A DNA stretch of 64,000 nucleotides from Arthrobacter sp. MYb213 (GCF_002979915.1 NZ_PCQA01000004.1:310001-374000); one strand, 5' to 3'; shown: positions 34,280 to 43,344, counted from the stretch's first letter. Notes: generated from the sequence alone by a model not told the origin. Made by a program: numbers and translations.

Positions 34280-34876
34280 ATGAAAAGCTCATCGTTCACG
34301 GCCGCTAGCTTGGCAGACAAGATCCGCACCCAGCGCGGTGTTCTCGGTCTGACTCAAGCTGCGTTGGCCAGTTCGGTGGGTGTTTCGCGCAAGTTTATCG
34401 TTGACCTGGAATCTGGAAAAGAGACGGTGGCTCTTGGGCTGGTTCTCAAAGTCCTAGAGACGCTTGGTTTCGAGGAGCCCGGACGGCGCATCATACGCAA
34501 CCGGGGTGCTGAAATAGCGCGCGAGTTTCAACAGACTCTCAATGCACAGGACTACGAATATGCGCTACGTCTTGTGAGCGAGTATTCCGCGGAGTCCATA
34601 GACCAAGGCCGTCCGCTCTTGGATAAGTCGCCGGCCTTAGAAGACGCTCAATATCAGGTGGCGCTGGCCGCACTAACTCGTTGGATTGCGAATAAAACTC
34701 AGACTCCAATCCCGCGGTGGGCCGCAGACATCACGCGTCCAGCGGAGCCTGTTTTCCTCTTGGAAGAGTTGTATCCGGTAGGGGAGAAGATGAAGGAAGT
34801 TATCCGCGCTGAAACTCCTAGAGAACTTCAAGAGCTGAACGTTTGGATACGTGAGCGAAGCTTAGGAACAACATGA
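34280..34876 (+). CDS. XRE-type HTH protein, antitoxin-like
   Basis: 198 residues. A HipB-like XRE domain fills about residues 9-65 (LADKIRTQRGVLGLTQAALASSVGVSRKFIVDLESGKETVALGLVLKVLETLGF). The C-terminal two thirds is unassigned and helical. It is coupled to the nucleotidyltransferase gene (ATGA overlap) and preceded by a perfect palindrome, the layout of an antitoxin-autorepressor. Whether the pair is a true toxin-antitoxin system is inference. Confidence 0.75.
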   Translation: MKSSSFTAASLADKIRTQRGVLGLTQAALASSVGVSRKFIVDLESGKETVALGLVLKVLETLGFEEPGRRIIRNRGAEIAREFQQTLNAQDYEYALRLVSEYSAESIDQGRPLLDKSPALEDAQYQVALAALTRWIANKTQTPIPRWAADITRPAEPVFLLEELYPVGEKMKEVIRAETPRELQELNVWIRERSLGTT

Positions 34877-35433
34877 GTGGAGCAGGGATAAGAAGATTCC
34901 AAGTCGTTGAGTTGCTTGTAGAACTCGACAGGCGCATGGATGAACGCGAACTCACTTTGAATATTAGGATCGTCGGGGGCTCAGCACTGCTTCTTCACGG
35001 TCTAATTGATCGTGCTACGGAAGATATCGACGCCTACTATTCGCATCAAGCCGAGGTGGAAGAAATCATCGAAGCAATGGCTAAGGAGTTGGGACTGCCT
35101 AAGAAATGGCTGAACTCGAGTGCAGCTGCGTTTATCCCCGACAATGCCGGCTGGACAGCTGCTCCAGATTCGGCTCTTGCCCACGTCAAGTTAGCAGATT
35201 TACCAACATTGACCGCTATGAAGCTGGCAGCCGAACGTGACAAAGACATTGTTGATTTGGGACATTTAGTCAACGCTTTAGGACTCAAGAATCCAAGCGA
35301 AATAGTCGACCTCGCCTACGAAAAATATGGAGAAGATTCGATCCCTTTATCCCAGGGACGAGCCAATTATGAGATCGTCGCAGAAGAAGCCCTAAGTGCA
35401 GCGCGACGTTTCAAGGCCAACAAAAACCTCTAA
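34873..35433 (+). CDS. Nucleotidyltransferase-fold protein (DUF6036/AbiEii-like)
   Basis: 186 residues. The nucleotidyltransferase core shows IRIVGGSALLLHG followed by ATEDIDAYY, the GGS-x(n)-DxD pattern with EDID. Later PTLTAMKLAAERDKDIVDLGHL matches the conserved Lys/Arg-Asp segment of AbiEii-like proteins. Translationally coupled to the XRE gene. Overlaps the convergent moaA by four bases. Such proteins can act as tRNA- or protein-modifying toxins, but activity here is unproven. Confidence 0.75.
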   Translation: MSGAGIRRFQVVELLVELDRRMDERELTLNIRIVGGSALLLHGLIDRATEDIDAYYSHQAEVEEIIEAMAKELGLPKKWLNSSAAAFIPDNAGWTAAPDSALAHVKLADLPTLTAMKLAAERDKDIVDLGHLVNALGLKNPSEIVDLAYEKYGEDSIPLSQGRANYEIVAEEALSAARRFKANKNL

Positions 35434-36470
35434 CCGCCGATGTAGGACATTTCGATACGCTTGCGATTGCCCGGCGTCAGCGCCGCGCGCAGCTCCGAGT
35501 AATTGTCATCGCGTTTGCGCCAGTGGCCGGTTAACGCCTTGGCCAAGTCTTCGTCGCTGATTCCGTCGCGCATCAGCTGGCGCAGATCATAACCTGAGCC
35601 GGCGAACAGGCAGGTGTACAACTGACCTTCGGCCGAGACTCGGGCCCGTGAGCAATTGCCGCAGAAGGCATTGGTGACACTGGAAATTACGCCGATTTCA
35701 CCGGCACCGTCGGCATAGCGCCAACGGTTGGCTGTCTCGCCCGGCTCGGTTTTAGTGACCGGTTCCAACGCCCACCGCTTGTTGATCATGGAGACCACTT
35801 CAGCAGAAGGGAGCACCTCGTCAAGCTTCCAGCCATTGGTGGTGCCGACATCCATGAATTCAATGAAGCGCAGGATGTTCCCGGTACCACGGAAATGCTC
35901 GGCTAGGGAAAGGATCTCGCTATCATTGACGCCGCGCTTGATGACGGTATTGATCTTTACCGGTCCCAGACCGACATCGCGGGCCACCTCGATAGCTTCC
36001 AGAACCTTAGAGACGGGGAAGTTCACATCATTAATGGCCTTGAACTTTTCATCATCCAGCGAGTCCAAGGAGATGGTGACACGGTTGAGCCCGGCCTCTT
36101 TCAGGGCAGGTGCGAGCACCGGCAAGGCTGAGCCATTGGTAGTCATCGCTAGATCAACGCTCTGACCCTCTGGGGTGCGCAACTTGGAGAGCATCGCCAC
36201 CAGATCCACAATGCCGCGGCGCAGCAGTGGTTCGCCACCGGTCAGGCGTAGCTTGGTGACGCCCAAGGACACCGAAACCCGAGCCAAGCGTTCAATTTCC
36301 TCGAAGCTGAGTAGCTCCGAGCGCTCACGGAATTGGAAATCACGGCCAAAAATTTCCTTGGGCATGCAATACACGCACCTGAAATTGCAACGATCCGTAA
36401 CCGAAATCCGCAAGTCATGCAGGGGGCGTGAACGGGCATCGAGGATGTCCCCTGCTAATGGAGATTTCAT
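35430..36470 (-). CDS. moaA: GTP 3',8-cyclase
   Basis: 346 residues. Radical SAM cluster Cys28-x3-Cys32-x2-Cys35 (CNFRCVYC). C-terminal [4Fe-4S] ligands are in FCGNCSRARVSAEGQLYTC, and the chain ends in the essential Gly-Gly. It performs the first step of molybdopterin synthesis together with MoaC. It is read divergently from modABC, opening the second half of the molybdenum locus. Confidence 0.95.
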   Translation of the reverse strand: MKSPLAGDILDARSRPLHDLRISVTDRCNFRCVYCMPKEIFGRDFQFRERSELLSFEEIERLARVSVSLGVTKLRLTGGEPLLRRGIVDLVAMLSKLRTPEGQSVDLAMTTNGSALPVLAPALKEAGLNRVTISLDSLDDEKFKAINDVNFPVSKVLEAIEVARDVGLGPVKINTVIKRGVNDSEILSLAEHFRGTGNILRFIEFMDVGTTNGWKLDEVLPSAEVVSMINKRWALEPVTKTEPGETANRWRYADGAGEIGVISSVTNAFCGNCSRARVSAEGQLYTCLFAGSGYDLRQLMRDGISDEDLAKALTGHWRKRDDNYSELRAALTPGNRKRIEMSYIGG

Positions 36471-36603
36471 ACTTCCCAGCTTAACCCGGTTGGGGTCTTA
36501 GGCGATAGGGAGTCGTCTGAAAGCGCAAATCAGCACGTAAAATTAACCGGGAGCACGGAGGACGGTTGTAGCATGGGCTCAAAGCACAATTTCTGGAGAA
36601 TTC

Positions 36604-37368
36604 ATGCGCGTACGTTGGCCGTTGGCCCTCCGATGCACGGTGCTCGTCACCGCGACCTCGCTGGCCCTGACCGGCTGTTCGGCGAGCAACAAGGCAGCCG
36701 GAGATTCCATCAGCATTGCCGCAGCGGCCTCCCTGCAGGGTGCCTTCGAGCAGATCTCCGAAGAATTCGCTGCAGAACACCCGGAAGTGCAGATCACCAG
36801 CATCAACTACGACGGTTCCTCGACGCTGGCCACACAAATCCTTGAAGGCGCCAAGGTGGACGTCTTTGCCTCGGCTGACGAACGAAATATGTCCGAGGTG
36901 ACGAAGGCTGGCCTCGGCAAAAATCCGGTCACCTTCGCCAGCAACACCCTGGTCATCGCGGTGCCACAAGAGAATCCGGCGAACATTGAATCCCTAGCTG
37001 ACCTCGCCAACGCCACCACCATACTTTGCGCGCCACAGGTACCTTGCGGCGCTGCTTCGCAACGACTACTGAAGGCCAGCGGGGTGGAGGTCACCCCGGC
37101 CAGCCAAGAACAGAATGTCACTGCGGTGCTGCAGAAGGTAGCAGCGGGTGAGGCAGATGCCGGACTGGTCTACGCCACCGACGTGGGGCAAGATCAAAGA
37201 GTCGCAGCGATAGTGCCCCAGGGGGCAGAAGACATCGTCAATAGCTACCCGATTACCACTCTGGGAGAGAACCCCGGAGCGCAGACATTCGTCGACTTTG
37301 TAGTCGGCGAGCGCGGCCAAGCGATTATGGCCGAGCACGGCTTCGGCACCGGTCAGGCACATGGCTAG
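36604..37368 (+). CDS. modA: Molybdate-binding lipoprotein
   Basis: 254 residues. Signal peptide with lipobox LTGC. The periplasmic-binding fold has ISIAAAASLQGAFEQISEEF (the ligand-binding Ser region), TFASNTLVIAVP and DAGLVYATDV, typical of ModA. The ribosome site TGGAG precedes ATG 36604. It overlaps modB by eight bases. Confidence 0.93.
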   Translation: MRVRWPLALRCTVLVTATSLALTGCSASNKAAGDSISIAAAASLQGAFEQISEEFAAEHPEVQITSINYDGSSTLATQILEGAKVDVFASADERNMSEVTKAGLGKNPVTFASNTLVIAVPQENPANIESLADLANATTILCAPQVPCGAASQRLLKASGVEVTPASQEQNVTAVLQKVAAGEADAGLVYATDVGQDQRVAAIVPQGAEDIVNSYPITTLGENPGAQTFVDFVVGERGQAIMAEHGFGTGQAHG

Positions 37369-38167
37369 CGATACCGGGGTGCGAGTTCCCGGGTTTGCCA
37401 TCGCCCCGGCACTGTTAGGTGTGGCTCTCTTAGTGCTGCCGCTGCTGGCCTTGGTGGGCCGCGCCAGCTGGTCCACACTCATCGCCGATGCCACCAGCGA
37501 GGTAGCGCTGTCCGCGCTCTGGCTGAGCCTGCGCACCGGGGTGGCTGCCACCGCACTGTGTGTGTTGCTCGGTGTGCCGCTGGCGGTACTGATGGCCCGC
37601 AGCTCGGCCCGGGTGGCTCAGCTGCTTCGCGCGCTGATCGCGGTGCCGTTGGTGCTTCCGCCGATGGTTGGCGGTGTTGCGCTGCTCTTCTTATTTGGGC
37701 GCACCAGCCCTATCGGCCAAGTGATCGATTCGCTGTGGGGGATCACCTTGCCCTTCTCCACCGCCGCGGTGGTCATTGCCCAAAGTTTTGTTGCACTGCC
37801 ATTCCTCGTGCTCTCCGTAGAAGGCTCGCTACGCGCAGCTGGCAACGGGTATGAGCAGGCCGCCGCCACCCTGGGTGCCGGACGCTGGATGGTGCTCACC
37901 AAGATCACTTTGCCGCTGGCCGCACCGGGCTTGGTCGCCGGAATCATCTTGTGCTTTGCCCGAGCCATTGGCGAGTTCGGTGCGACCGCACTGTTTGCCG
38001 GCAATGCGCCGGGTGTCACCCAGACGATGCCGCTGGCCATCTACACCGCGTTTAATGGTGCAGGCACCGGGCGCGACTCGGCTGTCGCGCTGTCTCTGCT
38101 CTTGCTGGCCACCGCAGTGGTGGTACTGCTGCTGGTGCGTGCCTGGCGTCCGGGGGCGCTGAAATGA
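37361..38167 (+). CDS. modB: Molybdate ABC transporter permease
   Basis: 268 residues, about six membrane helices. The EAA loop reads YEQAAATLGAGRWMVLTKITLPLAAPGLVAG; ARAIGEFGATALFAGN is the ModB-type C-terminal motif. Overlaps modA (8 bases) and modC (4 bases). Confidence 0.93.
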   Translation: MASDTGVRVPGFAIAPALLGVALLVLPLLALVGRASWSTLIADATSEVALSALWLSLRTGVAATALCVLLGVPLAVLMARSSARVAQLLRALIAVPLVLPPMVGGVALLFLFGRTSPIGQVIDSLWGITLPFSTAAVVIAQSFVALPFLVLSVEGSLRAAGNGYEQAAATLGAGRWMVLTKITLPLAAPGLVAGIILCFARAIGEFGATALFAGNAPGVTQTMPLAIYTAFNGAGTGRDSAVALSLLLLATAVVVLLLVRAWRPGALK

Positions 38168-38913
38168 CGCTCAAGGTCCAGCTGCGCGTGCCGCGCACCG
38201 GATTCGACGTGGACGTTACATTCGAGGTTCCAGCCGGACGCACGCTGGCGATCATGGGCCCGAGCGGATCGGGTAAGTCTACGATTGTCCATGCCATTGC
38301 AGGGATCCAGAAAATCATTGCCGGGAAAATTGAACTCTCCGGACATGTCCTCGCCGATGCCAGGGAACACCGTCCGCCGCACCTGCGCGAAGTTGGCCTG
38401 CTGGGTCAGGACCCACACCTGTTCCCGCACTTAGATGCGCTGAAGAACATTGCTTTTGGTGCCCGCGCGGGGGGACTGGAGAAGTCCGAGGCCAAGGCTG
38501 CCGCCAGCGAGTGGATCGCACGGCTGGGACTTCAAGAAATTGCCACACACCGGCCCGAAGCCCTCTCCGGCGGCCAACGCCAACGCATCGCCTTAGCGCG
38601 TGCGCTCGCCGCCAAACCGAAAATCCTGCTCATCGACGAGCCCTTCGCCTCACTGGATGTTGAGGCCGCCATGGACATGCGCGCCTTGGTGCGCGAAGAG
38701 CTGGCTCGCACCGCTACCAGCGCCATCGTGGTCTCACATTCGGCGGCCGACACCTTGGCGCTCGCCGATGATCTGCTGGTGCTTGAGCGAGGCAAGATCA
38801 TCCAGCAGGGCACCGTGGACGAGGTCTTTGCCGACCCCGCCAGCCGCTTTGTGCGCGCAGTGGTGGCTACGCTGCCCGCCCACCCGAAAAGCATTCAGGA
38901 AGAGCAACCGTGA
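38164..38913 (+). CDS. modC: Molybdate ABC transporter ATP-binding protein
   Basis: 249 residues: Walker A GPSGSGKST, signature LSGGQRQR, Walker B ILLIDEP, SHSAAD switch region. It lacks the long C-terminal TOBE/MOP domain of E. coli ModC, so it is a short-form version. Overlaps moeA copy 2 by four bases. Confidence 0.9.
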   Translation: MTLKVQLRVPRTGFDVDVTFEVPAGRTLAIMGPSGSGKSTIVHAIAGIQKIIAGKIELSGHVLADAREHRPPHLREVGLLGQDPHLFPHLDALKNIAFGARAGGLEKSEAKAAASEWIARLGLQEIATHRPEALSGGQRQRIALARALAAKPKILLIDEPFASLDVEAAMDMRALVREELARTATSAIVVSHSAADTLALADDLLVLERGKIIQQGTVDEVFADPASRFVRAVVATLPAHPKSIQEEQP

Positions 38914-40157
38914 ACACCGCCAATGAACCATTAGAACTCGAAGTACACCGTACGCGGCTACTCTCGCAGGTGGTGCCCGTGGCCCCGCAGCGTATTGCGG
39001 TGGCCGGCGGTTTCACCGCATTGCATGGCGCGGTGCTGGCCCAGGATGTCACTTCCGCGCACCCGCTACCGCTGTGGGATAACTCGGCCATGGATGGCTA
39101 TGCGGTGCGCTCGGTCGATATCGTAGCAGCTCCGGTGACGCTGGCAGTGATCGGTGAAGTGCCGGCCGGAAGCGGCTGGGAACCGGTCCTAGAGCCAGGC
39201 CAGTGCGTGAAGATCATGACCGGCGCCCCGATCCCATCGGATGCTGATGCCGTGGTGCGCATCGAAGATACCTCTGCCGCGGTTGATGGCTGGGAGGTGA
39301 AGACCGTGCAGGTCAATGTGCAGGTGCCTGCCGGCAAGGACATTCGCCGCAGCGGGGAAGACAAAGATGCCGGGGAACCGATGGCCTACGCCGGCGAGGA
39401 ACTGACCGCGGCCCGGCTTTCAGCGTTGGCAGCAGCCGGATCCAGCACGCTGGAAGTGCGCACCATGCCCAAGGTGGCGGTGCTGATCACCGGAGCGGAA
39501 TTGCGTACCCCCGGGCAAGCGTTGACGCGCGGGCAGATCCCGGAAACCAACTCCCTGCTGATGGCTGGGCTGCTGGCAGAGTCAGGAATCCAAGCAGCTA
39601 CCGTAGTGCACTGCGTCGATGACATTGAAGCAGTGCGCGAGCAGCTGGCGATCCTTGGCGCGACCCATGATGCGGTGCTGAGCACCGGGGGCGTGGGACC
39701 GGGCGCCTATGACGTCATGCGCCAAGCACTGGAATCAGAACCCGAAGTGCAGGCGGTGCGGGTGAAGATCCGTCCGGGCCAGCCGCAGTGCGCCGGACGG
39801 TTGGCAGCCGGGGCGATGGTCTTCGCCCTGCCGGGTAATCCGGTCAGTGCCGCGGTGAGTTTCGAGCTGTTCGTCCGTCCGTGCCTGCGTGCCATGCAGG
39901 GCCACCGCGATGTGCTGCGACCCACCCTGCGTGCGGTTGCCGCGGTAGGTTGGCGCGCCGCCGCAGGACGCATCCAGGTCATCCCGGTCGTTTTCGAGCA
40001 TGGAGCGCAGTTGCGCTGTGCCCCCGCGGTCCAAGCACAGAGTATTTCCCACTCGGTAGGCGGCTTCGGTGCGGCCCAAGGCTACGCCCTGGTCCCGGCT
40101 GGAATCACCCAGGTCAACCCCGGCGATGAGGTTGAAGTCCTGAGGATGGTTCCATGA
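38910..40157 (+). CDS. moeA: Molybdopterin molybdenumtransferase, copy 2
   Basis: 415 residues with the full MoeA set: LWDNSAMDGYAVRSVDI, CVKIMTGAPIPSDADAVVRIED, AVLSTGGVGPGAYDVM, FALPGNPVSAAVSFELFVRP. Inside the modABC-moeA-mobA transcription unit, overlapping both neighbours by four bases. It differs clearly in sequence from copy 1 (22599-23831), so this is not a recent duplication. The two may serve different metals or cofactor forms (inference). Confidence 0.93.
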   Translation: MNTANEPLELEVHRTRLLSQVVPVAPQRIAVAGGFTALHGAVLAQDVTSAHPLPLWDNSAMDGYAVRSVDIVAAPVTLAVIGEVPAGSGWEPVLEPGQCVKIMTGAPIPSDADAVVRIEDTSAAVDGWEVKTVQVNVQVPAGKDIRRSGEDKDAGEPMAYAGEELTAARLSALAAAGSSTLEVRTMPKVAVLITGAELRTPGQALTRGQIPETNSLLMAGLLAESGIQAATVVHCVDDIEAVREQLAILGATHDAVLSTGGVGPGAYDVMRQALESEPEVQAVRVKIRPGQPQCAGRLAAGAMVFALPGNPVSAAVSFELFVRPCLRAMQGHRDVLRPTLRAVAAVGWRAAAGRIQVIPVVFEHGAQLRCAPAVQAQSISHSVGGFGAAQGYALVPAGITQVNPGDEVEVLRMVP

Positions 40158-41032
40158 GTGCTTCGAAAGTGATCGGCTTCGACGCCTTGGTTCTTGCCGG
40201 GGGTCGAGGTGCCCGGTTGGGCGGTGCGGGCAAGGCAGAACTGCAATTGCATGGACAGCGTCTAGTTGACCGTGTGGTGGCAGCGACCCGCAAGGCAGGA
40301 GCCGCCCGAGTAGTCGTTGTTGGTCCGGACACTGCCGGGACCAAAGCCGATGCGGTGGTGCGTGAAGACCCGCCGTTTGCCGGCCCCTTGGCAGGCATTG
40401 CCGCGGGGTTGAAGGAACTAAGCGGTGAAACCGCGAGCAAATGGACCATGGTCTTGGCCTGCGATTTGCAACGCCCGGTCGCGGTCGCCACCGCATTGAC
40501 CAAAAACTTCGAGCAGCGGGACACTGATGGCCTGCTGCTGGTTGATGCCCAAGGTCATACCCAATGGTTGGCCGGGATTTACCGAACCGCGGCTTTGTCC
40601 TCGGCCTGCGAAGCACTCGGCGAGAAGCTCATCGACGCGCCGGTACGGCGCGTATTGAACCAGCTTCGCCTGGCACAGGTGGCGGTGGATGATGAAACCA
40701 GCAGTGATATTGATACCCCGCAGGCGTTAGAAAGCGCCCGCCACAATGAAAGGACACGCATGGCACAGCACCTGCCACCCGAAGCGTTGAACGAATGGCT
40801 GGAAGCCGCAGCCAAAGAATTGGGCCTAGATTCCGGTGACGTAGATATCGCCACCGTGCTGGATGTTGCTAAGCATGTAGCTCATGAGGTTGCACGCCCA
40901 GCGGCGCCGTTGAGCACCTTCTTGCTTGGCCTAGCTATGGGAAGCGGCAAGGGAGACCTTGCGGGTCTGTCGGAACAGCTTGTCTCACGTGCTCATCGTT
41001 GGGCGGATGAAAACCCCGAAAAGCTCAGCTGA
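40154..41032 (+). CDS. mobA: MobA-like molybdenum cofactor guanylyltransferase fused to DUF6457
   Basis: 292 residues in two parts. Residues about 8-195 are an NTP-transferase (LVLAGGRGARLGGAGKAELQLHGQRL, PPFAGPLAGIAAGL, VLACDLQRP). The usual Asp before Lys in the GG-x-D-K motif is replaced (GGAGKAEL). Residues about 200-292 form a helical DUF6457 domain (LPPEALNEWLEAAAKELGL). The family attaches GMP or another nucleotide to molybdopterin. The domain fusion may bring in a partner or recipient-binding function. Confidence 0.85.
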   Translation: MSASKVIGFDALVLAGGRGARLGGAGKAELQLHGQRLVDRVVAATRKAGAARVVVVGPDTAGTKADAVVREDPPFAGPLAGIAAGLKELSGETASKWTMVLACDLQRPVAVATALTKNFEQRDTDGLLLVDAQGHTQWLAGIYRTAALSSACEALGEKLIDAPVRRVLNQLRLAQVAVDDETSSDIDTPQALESARHNERTRMAQHLPPEALNEWLEAAAKELGLDSGDVDIATVLDVAKHVAHEVARPAAPLSTFLLGLAMGSGKGDLAGLSEQLVSRAHRWADENPEKLS

Positions 41033-41101
41033 GCCATTTCTTGCATGTCAGGTCTTTTCTGGCATATTGCGTTGCGCCGCATGCCGCGGTGGAATATAGG
41101 C

Positions 41102-41620
41102 ATGGAAGAACAAGTCGCACTGTTTAATGAGCACGGCCAAGTGGTTGGTCAAGCCCCGCGTTCGCAGGTGCGGGCGGAGAATTTGCGGCATGGTGCCAGC
41201 TCAATTGTGGTGTTCAACGCCGACGGAAAGATCTTCGTTCACCAGCGCACTCAGATTAAGGACGTATATCCGGGGCTGTATGATTTCACCGCCGGTGGGG
41301 TGATTCAGGTGGCCGAAGACCCTGATGAATCAGCGCGGCGTGAAGCCAAGGAAGAGCTGGGAGTCGACAGCGAGCTGGTGGGGCTTGGCGAAGCGAATTA
41401 TTGCGACGCCAACACCACCTATCGGGCCTTCCTATATTGGACTATCGCCCACGGACCTTTGAGCCTGCAGGCCGAGGAAGTCGCCTGTGGATTTTGGGTA
41501 GCTCAGAATGAATTGATTACAGATATAACCCGAGACCCCGCGCGGTACATGCCTGACTCGGTAGAGCTCCTCCTTGATTGGCTGCGCGGGTTGAACGGGA
41601 ATTTGCCAGTTGCTCACTAG
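41102..41620 (+). CDS. NUDIX hydrolase (YfcD-like)
   Basis: About 172 residues from ATG 41102. A complete Nudix box is present: GGVIQVAEDPDESARREAKEELGV fits G-x5-E-x7-REUxEExGU. The start of the domain (VALFNEHGQVVGQAPRSQVR) matches the YfcD/isopentenyl-diphosphate-isomerase-like subgroup. An upstream in-frame ATG at 41045 would add 19 residues. Substrate unknown. Confidence 0.87.
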   Translation: MEEQVALFNEHGQVVGQAPRSQVRAENLRHGASSIVVFNADGKIFVHQRTQIKDVYPGLYDFTAGGVIQVAEDPDESARREAKEELGVDSELVGLGEANYCDANTTYRAFLYWTIAHGPLSLQAEEVACGFWVAQNELITDITRDPARYMPDSVELLLDWLRGLNGNLPVAH

Positions 41621-41790
41621 GTGTCCTATTCATCAGGTTAAAGACATCTTTTGAGTCTTTGAGGGCTGTTTTAATCGCTTCCTATCGTCGCGGCCCGTGC
41701 TCTTGCAACGTATCCCTTTAATGAGAACTTGTGGACGCTAGTCTTTGGGGCGTAAAGAGGTGCTGCGCGCCCACGGTAAACTCGTGAACT

Positions 41791-42333
41791 ATGGCTATCG
41801 GCGCGACAATACAAACTTTTGAAGTCCAACTGGCTGATGTGGATCGCGGTGTTTACGAGGATCTTTCATTGCGGGTGGCACAACACCCCTCGGAAACCGA
41901 CGCCTATCTGATCACCCGTGTTCTGGCCTACGCACTGGAGTTTGAAGAGGGCATTACCTTCTCCGCAGGTGGAGTCTCAACCGGCGAAGAACCAGCGGTG
42001 ATGGTCAAGGATCTGACCGGGGACATTTTGGCTTGGATTGAGGTCGGTGCACCGGATGCCGCTCGTCTGCATTTGGGAAGTAAAAAAGCCGACCGGACCG
42101 CCGTATATACCCACCGCGAACCAGCAAAATTGTTGGCCTCGTGGAAGGGTAAAACGATCTACCAAGCGCAGGACATTGTGGTTCGTTCATTTGACCCACG
42201 ATTCATTGACTCGGCTGCCAAGGAGCTGACTCGGCGCAATACCCTTTCGGTCTCGGTGACCGAAGGGCAGATTTATCTTGAAATCAACGGCACCAATCTT
42301 GAGACTGAGATTCACCAGCACCAGATTGATTAA
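41791..42333 (+). CDS. YaeQ family protein
   Basis: 180 residues matching YaeQ end to end: IQTFEVQLADVDRGVYEDLSLRVAQHPSETDAYLITRVLAYAL, DLTGDILAWIEVGAPDAARLHLGSKKADRTAVYTH. The fold is PD-(D/E)XK nuclease-like; role unclear. TAAACT (41777-41782) ends eight bases before the ATG, suggesting a leaderless message. An intrinsic terminator follows. Confidence 0.9.
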   Translation: MAIGATIQTFEVQLADVDRGVYEDLSLRVAQHPSETDAYLITRVLAYALEFEEGITFSAGGVSTGEEPAVMVKDLTGDILAWIEVGAPDAARLHLGSKKADRTAVYTHREPAKLLASWKGKTIYQAQDIVVRSFDPRFIDSAAKELTRRNTLSVSVTEGQIYLEINGTNLETEIHQHQID

Positions 42334-42434
42334 CTGCCGGTGGAGCGTTCCGTTTCGGTGCCTGCTCTGGGCATCGAAACGAGCCTTCAGCGTCTAAGTG
42401 TTCCGGCGAATTCACTGAGTGGTTTTGAACGAAA

Positions 42435-42478
42435 AAATACCCCGGTTTCCTTTATTTCTAAAGGGAACCGGGGTATTT
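42435..42478. terminator. Intrinsic terminator between yaeQ and tRNA-Ser
   Basis: AAATACCCCGGTT on the left pairs with AACCGGGGTATTT on the right, extended by CCTTT/AAAGG with one mismatch. A tracts on one side and T on the other allow use by both strands. Confidence 0.85.
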
Positions 42479-42483
42479 CTTAG

Positions 42484-42574
42484 TGGCGGTGACGGTGGGA
42501 TTTGAACCCACGGTACGGGGTTACCGTACACAACATTTCGAGTGTTGCACCTTCGGCCGCTCGGACACGTCACC
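42484..42574 (-). tRNA. tRNA-Ser (CGA)
   Basis: Read on the minus strand: acceptor GGTGACG pairs with CGTCACC, anticodon stem CAACA/TGTTG around loop CTCGAAA (anticodon CGA), a long variable arm (ACGGTAACCCCGT) as expected for Ser, TPsiC loop GGTTCAAATCC, discriminator G and encoded CCA (42484-42486). Confidence 0.95.
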
Positions 42575-42668
42575 AGACCTGATAACTCTATAACGAACCT
42601 TTAGAGAACACCAAAACGAAAGGGCTCCAATGCGCGGTTAGTGGTTCGAAACACATTGTCGGTTGCGA

Positions 42669-43145
42669 TTAGATGCGTTTGGAACGGAAAAAATCGCGCA
42701 ATAGCTGTGCACATTCTTCTTCTTTCACCCGAGGATAGACCTCAACCCAGTGGTTCAGTCGTGGTTCTCTGACGATGTCAAAGACGGAACCGCATGCCCC
42801 GGCTTTCTCATCCCAGGCGCCGAAGACCAAACGCGGGATCCGCGCAAGCACAATTGCCCCGGCACACATGGCACAGGGTTCTAAAGTGACTACGAGGGTG
42901 CAATCCTCTAGTCGCCACCCGTCGGCGATGCCTTCTGCCTGCAGTGCCTTCACTGCATTTCGGATGGCAAGAACCTCAGCATGCGCCGTGGGATCCGCGC
43001 CCGCTTCGCGTTCGTTGCGGCCGGTAGAGAGCAGCTTGCCTTCGGGGGAGATGATGATCGCGCCGATAGGTACATCATCGGTCTCTAACGCGGCTCGTGC
43101 CTCCGCCAAGGCCAGATCCATCCAACTGTCATGTACGTGCTCCAT
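42669..43145 (-). CDS. tadA: tRNA-specific adenosine deaminase
   Basis: 158 residues, cytidine-deaminase fold: TAHAEVLAIRNAV (zinc His and proton-shuttle Glu) and PCAMCAGAI (two zinc Cys). It converts A34 to inosine in tRNA-Arg(ACG), which is itself encoded at 63743-63819. Divergent from upp. Confidence 0.92.
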   Translation of the reverse strand: MEHVHDSWMDLALAEARAALETDDVPIGAIIISPEGKLLSTGRNEREAGADPTAHAEVLAIRNAVKALQAEGIADGWRLEDCTLVVTLEPCAMCAGAIVLARIPRLVFGAWDEKAGACGSVFDIVREPRLNHWVEVYPRVKEEECAQLLRDFFRSKRI

Positions 43146-43344
43146 AGTGCTTTTACTCTACGTGCTCTGGACGGCGCGGGTCCCACTTCGGCAGCTCGCG
43201 ACGAAGAAATCGTGCCGGCAGAGTCGTTAGAGCAAGCAAATATTCGCTGTTTCCTGTTTAGTTGGGCACATCAACGAGTTTTTCCGCCGGAATTTCGGGC
43301 TTTTCTCTCGTTTGCGGACCCGGTGGGCTGATAGATTTCTACCT

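Noticed and set aside
36471-36603. Possible Moco riboswitch between moaA and modA
   Set aside because: Only 133 bases, no recognisable multi-stem structure, and the region must hold two divergent promoters.
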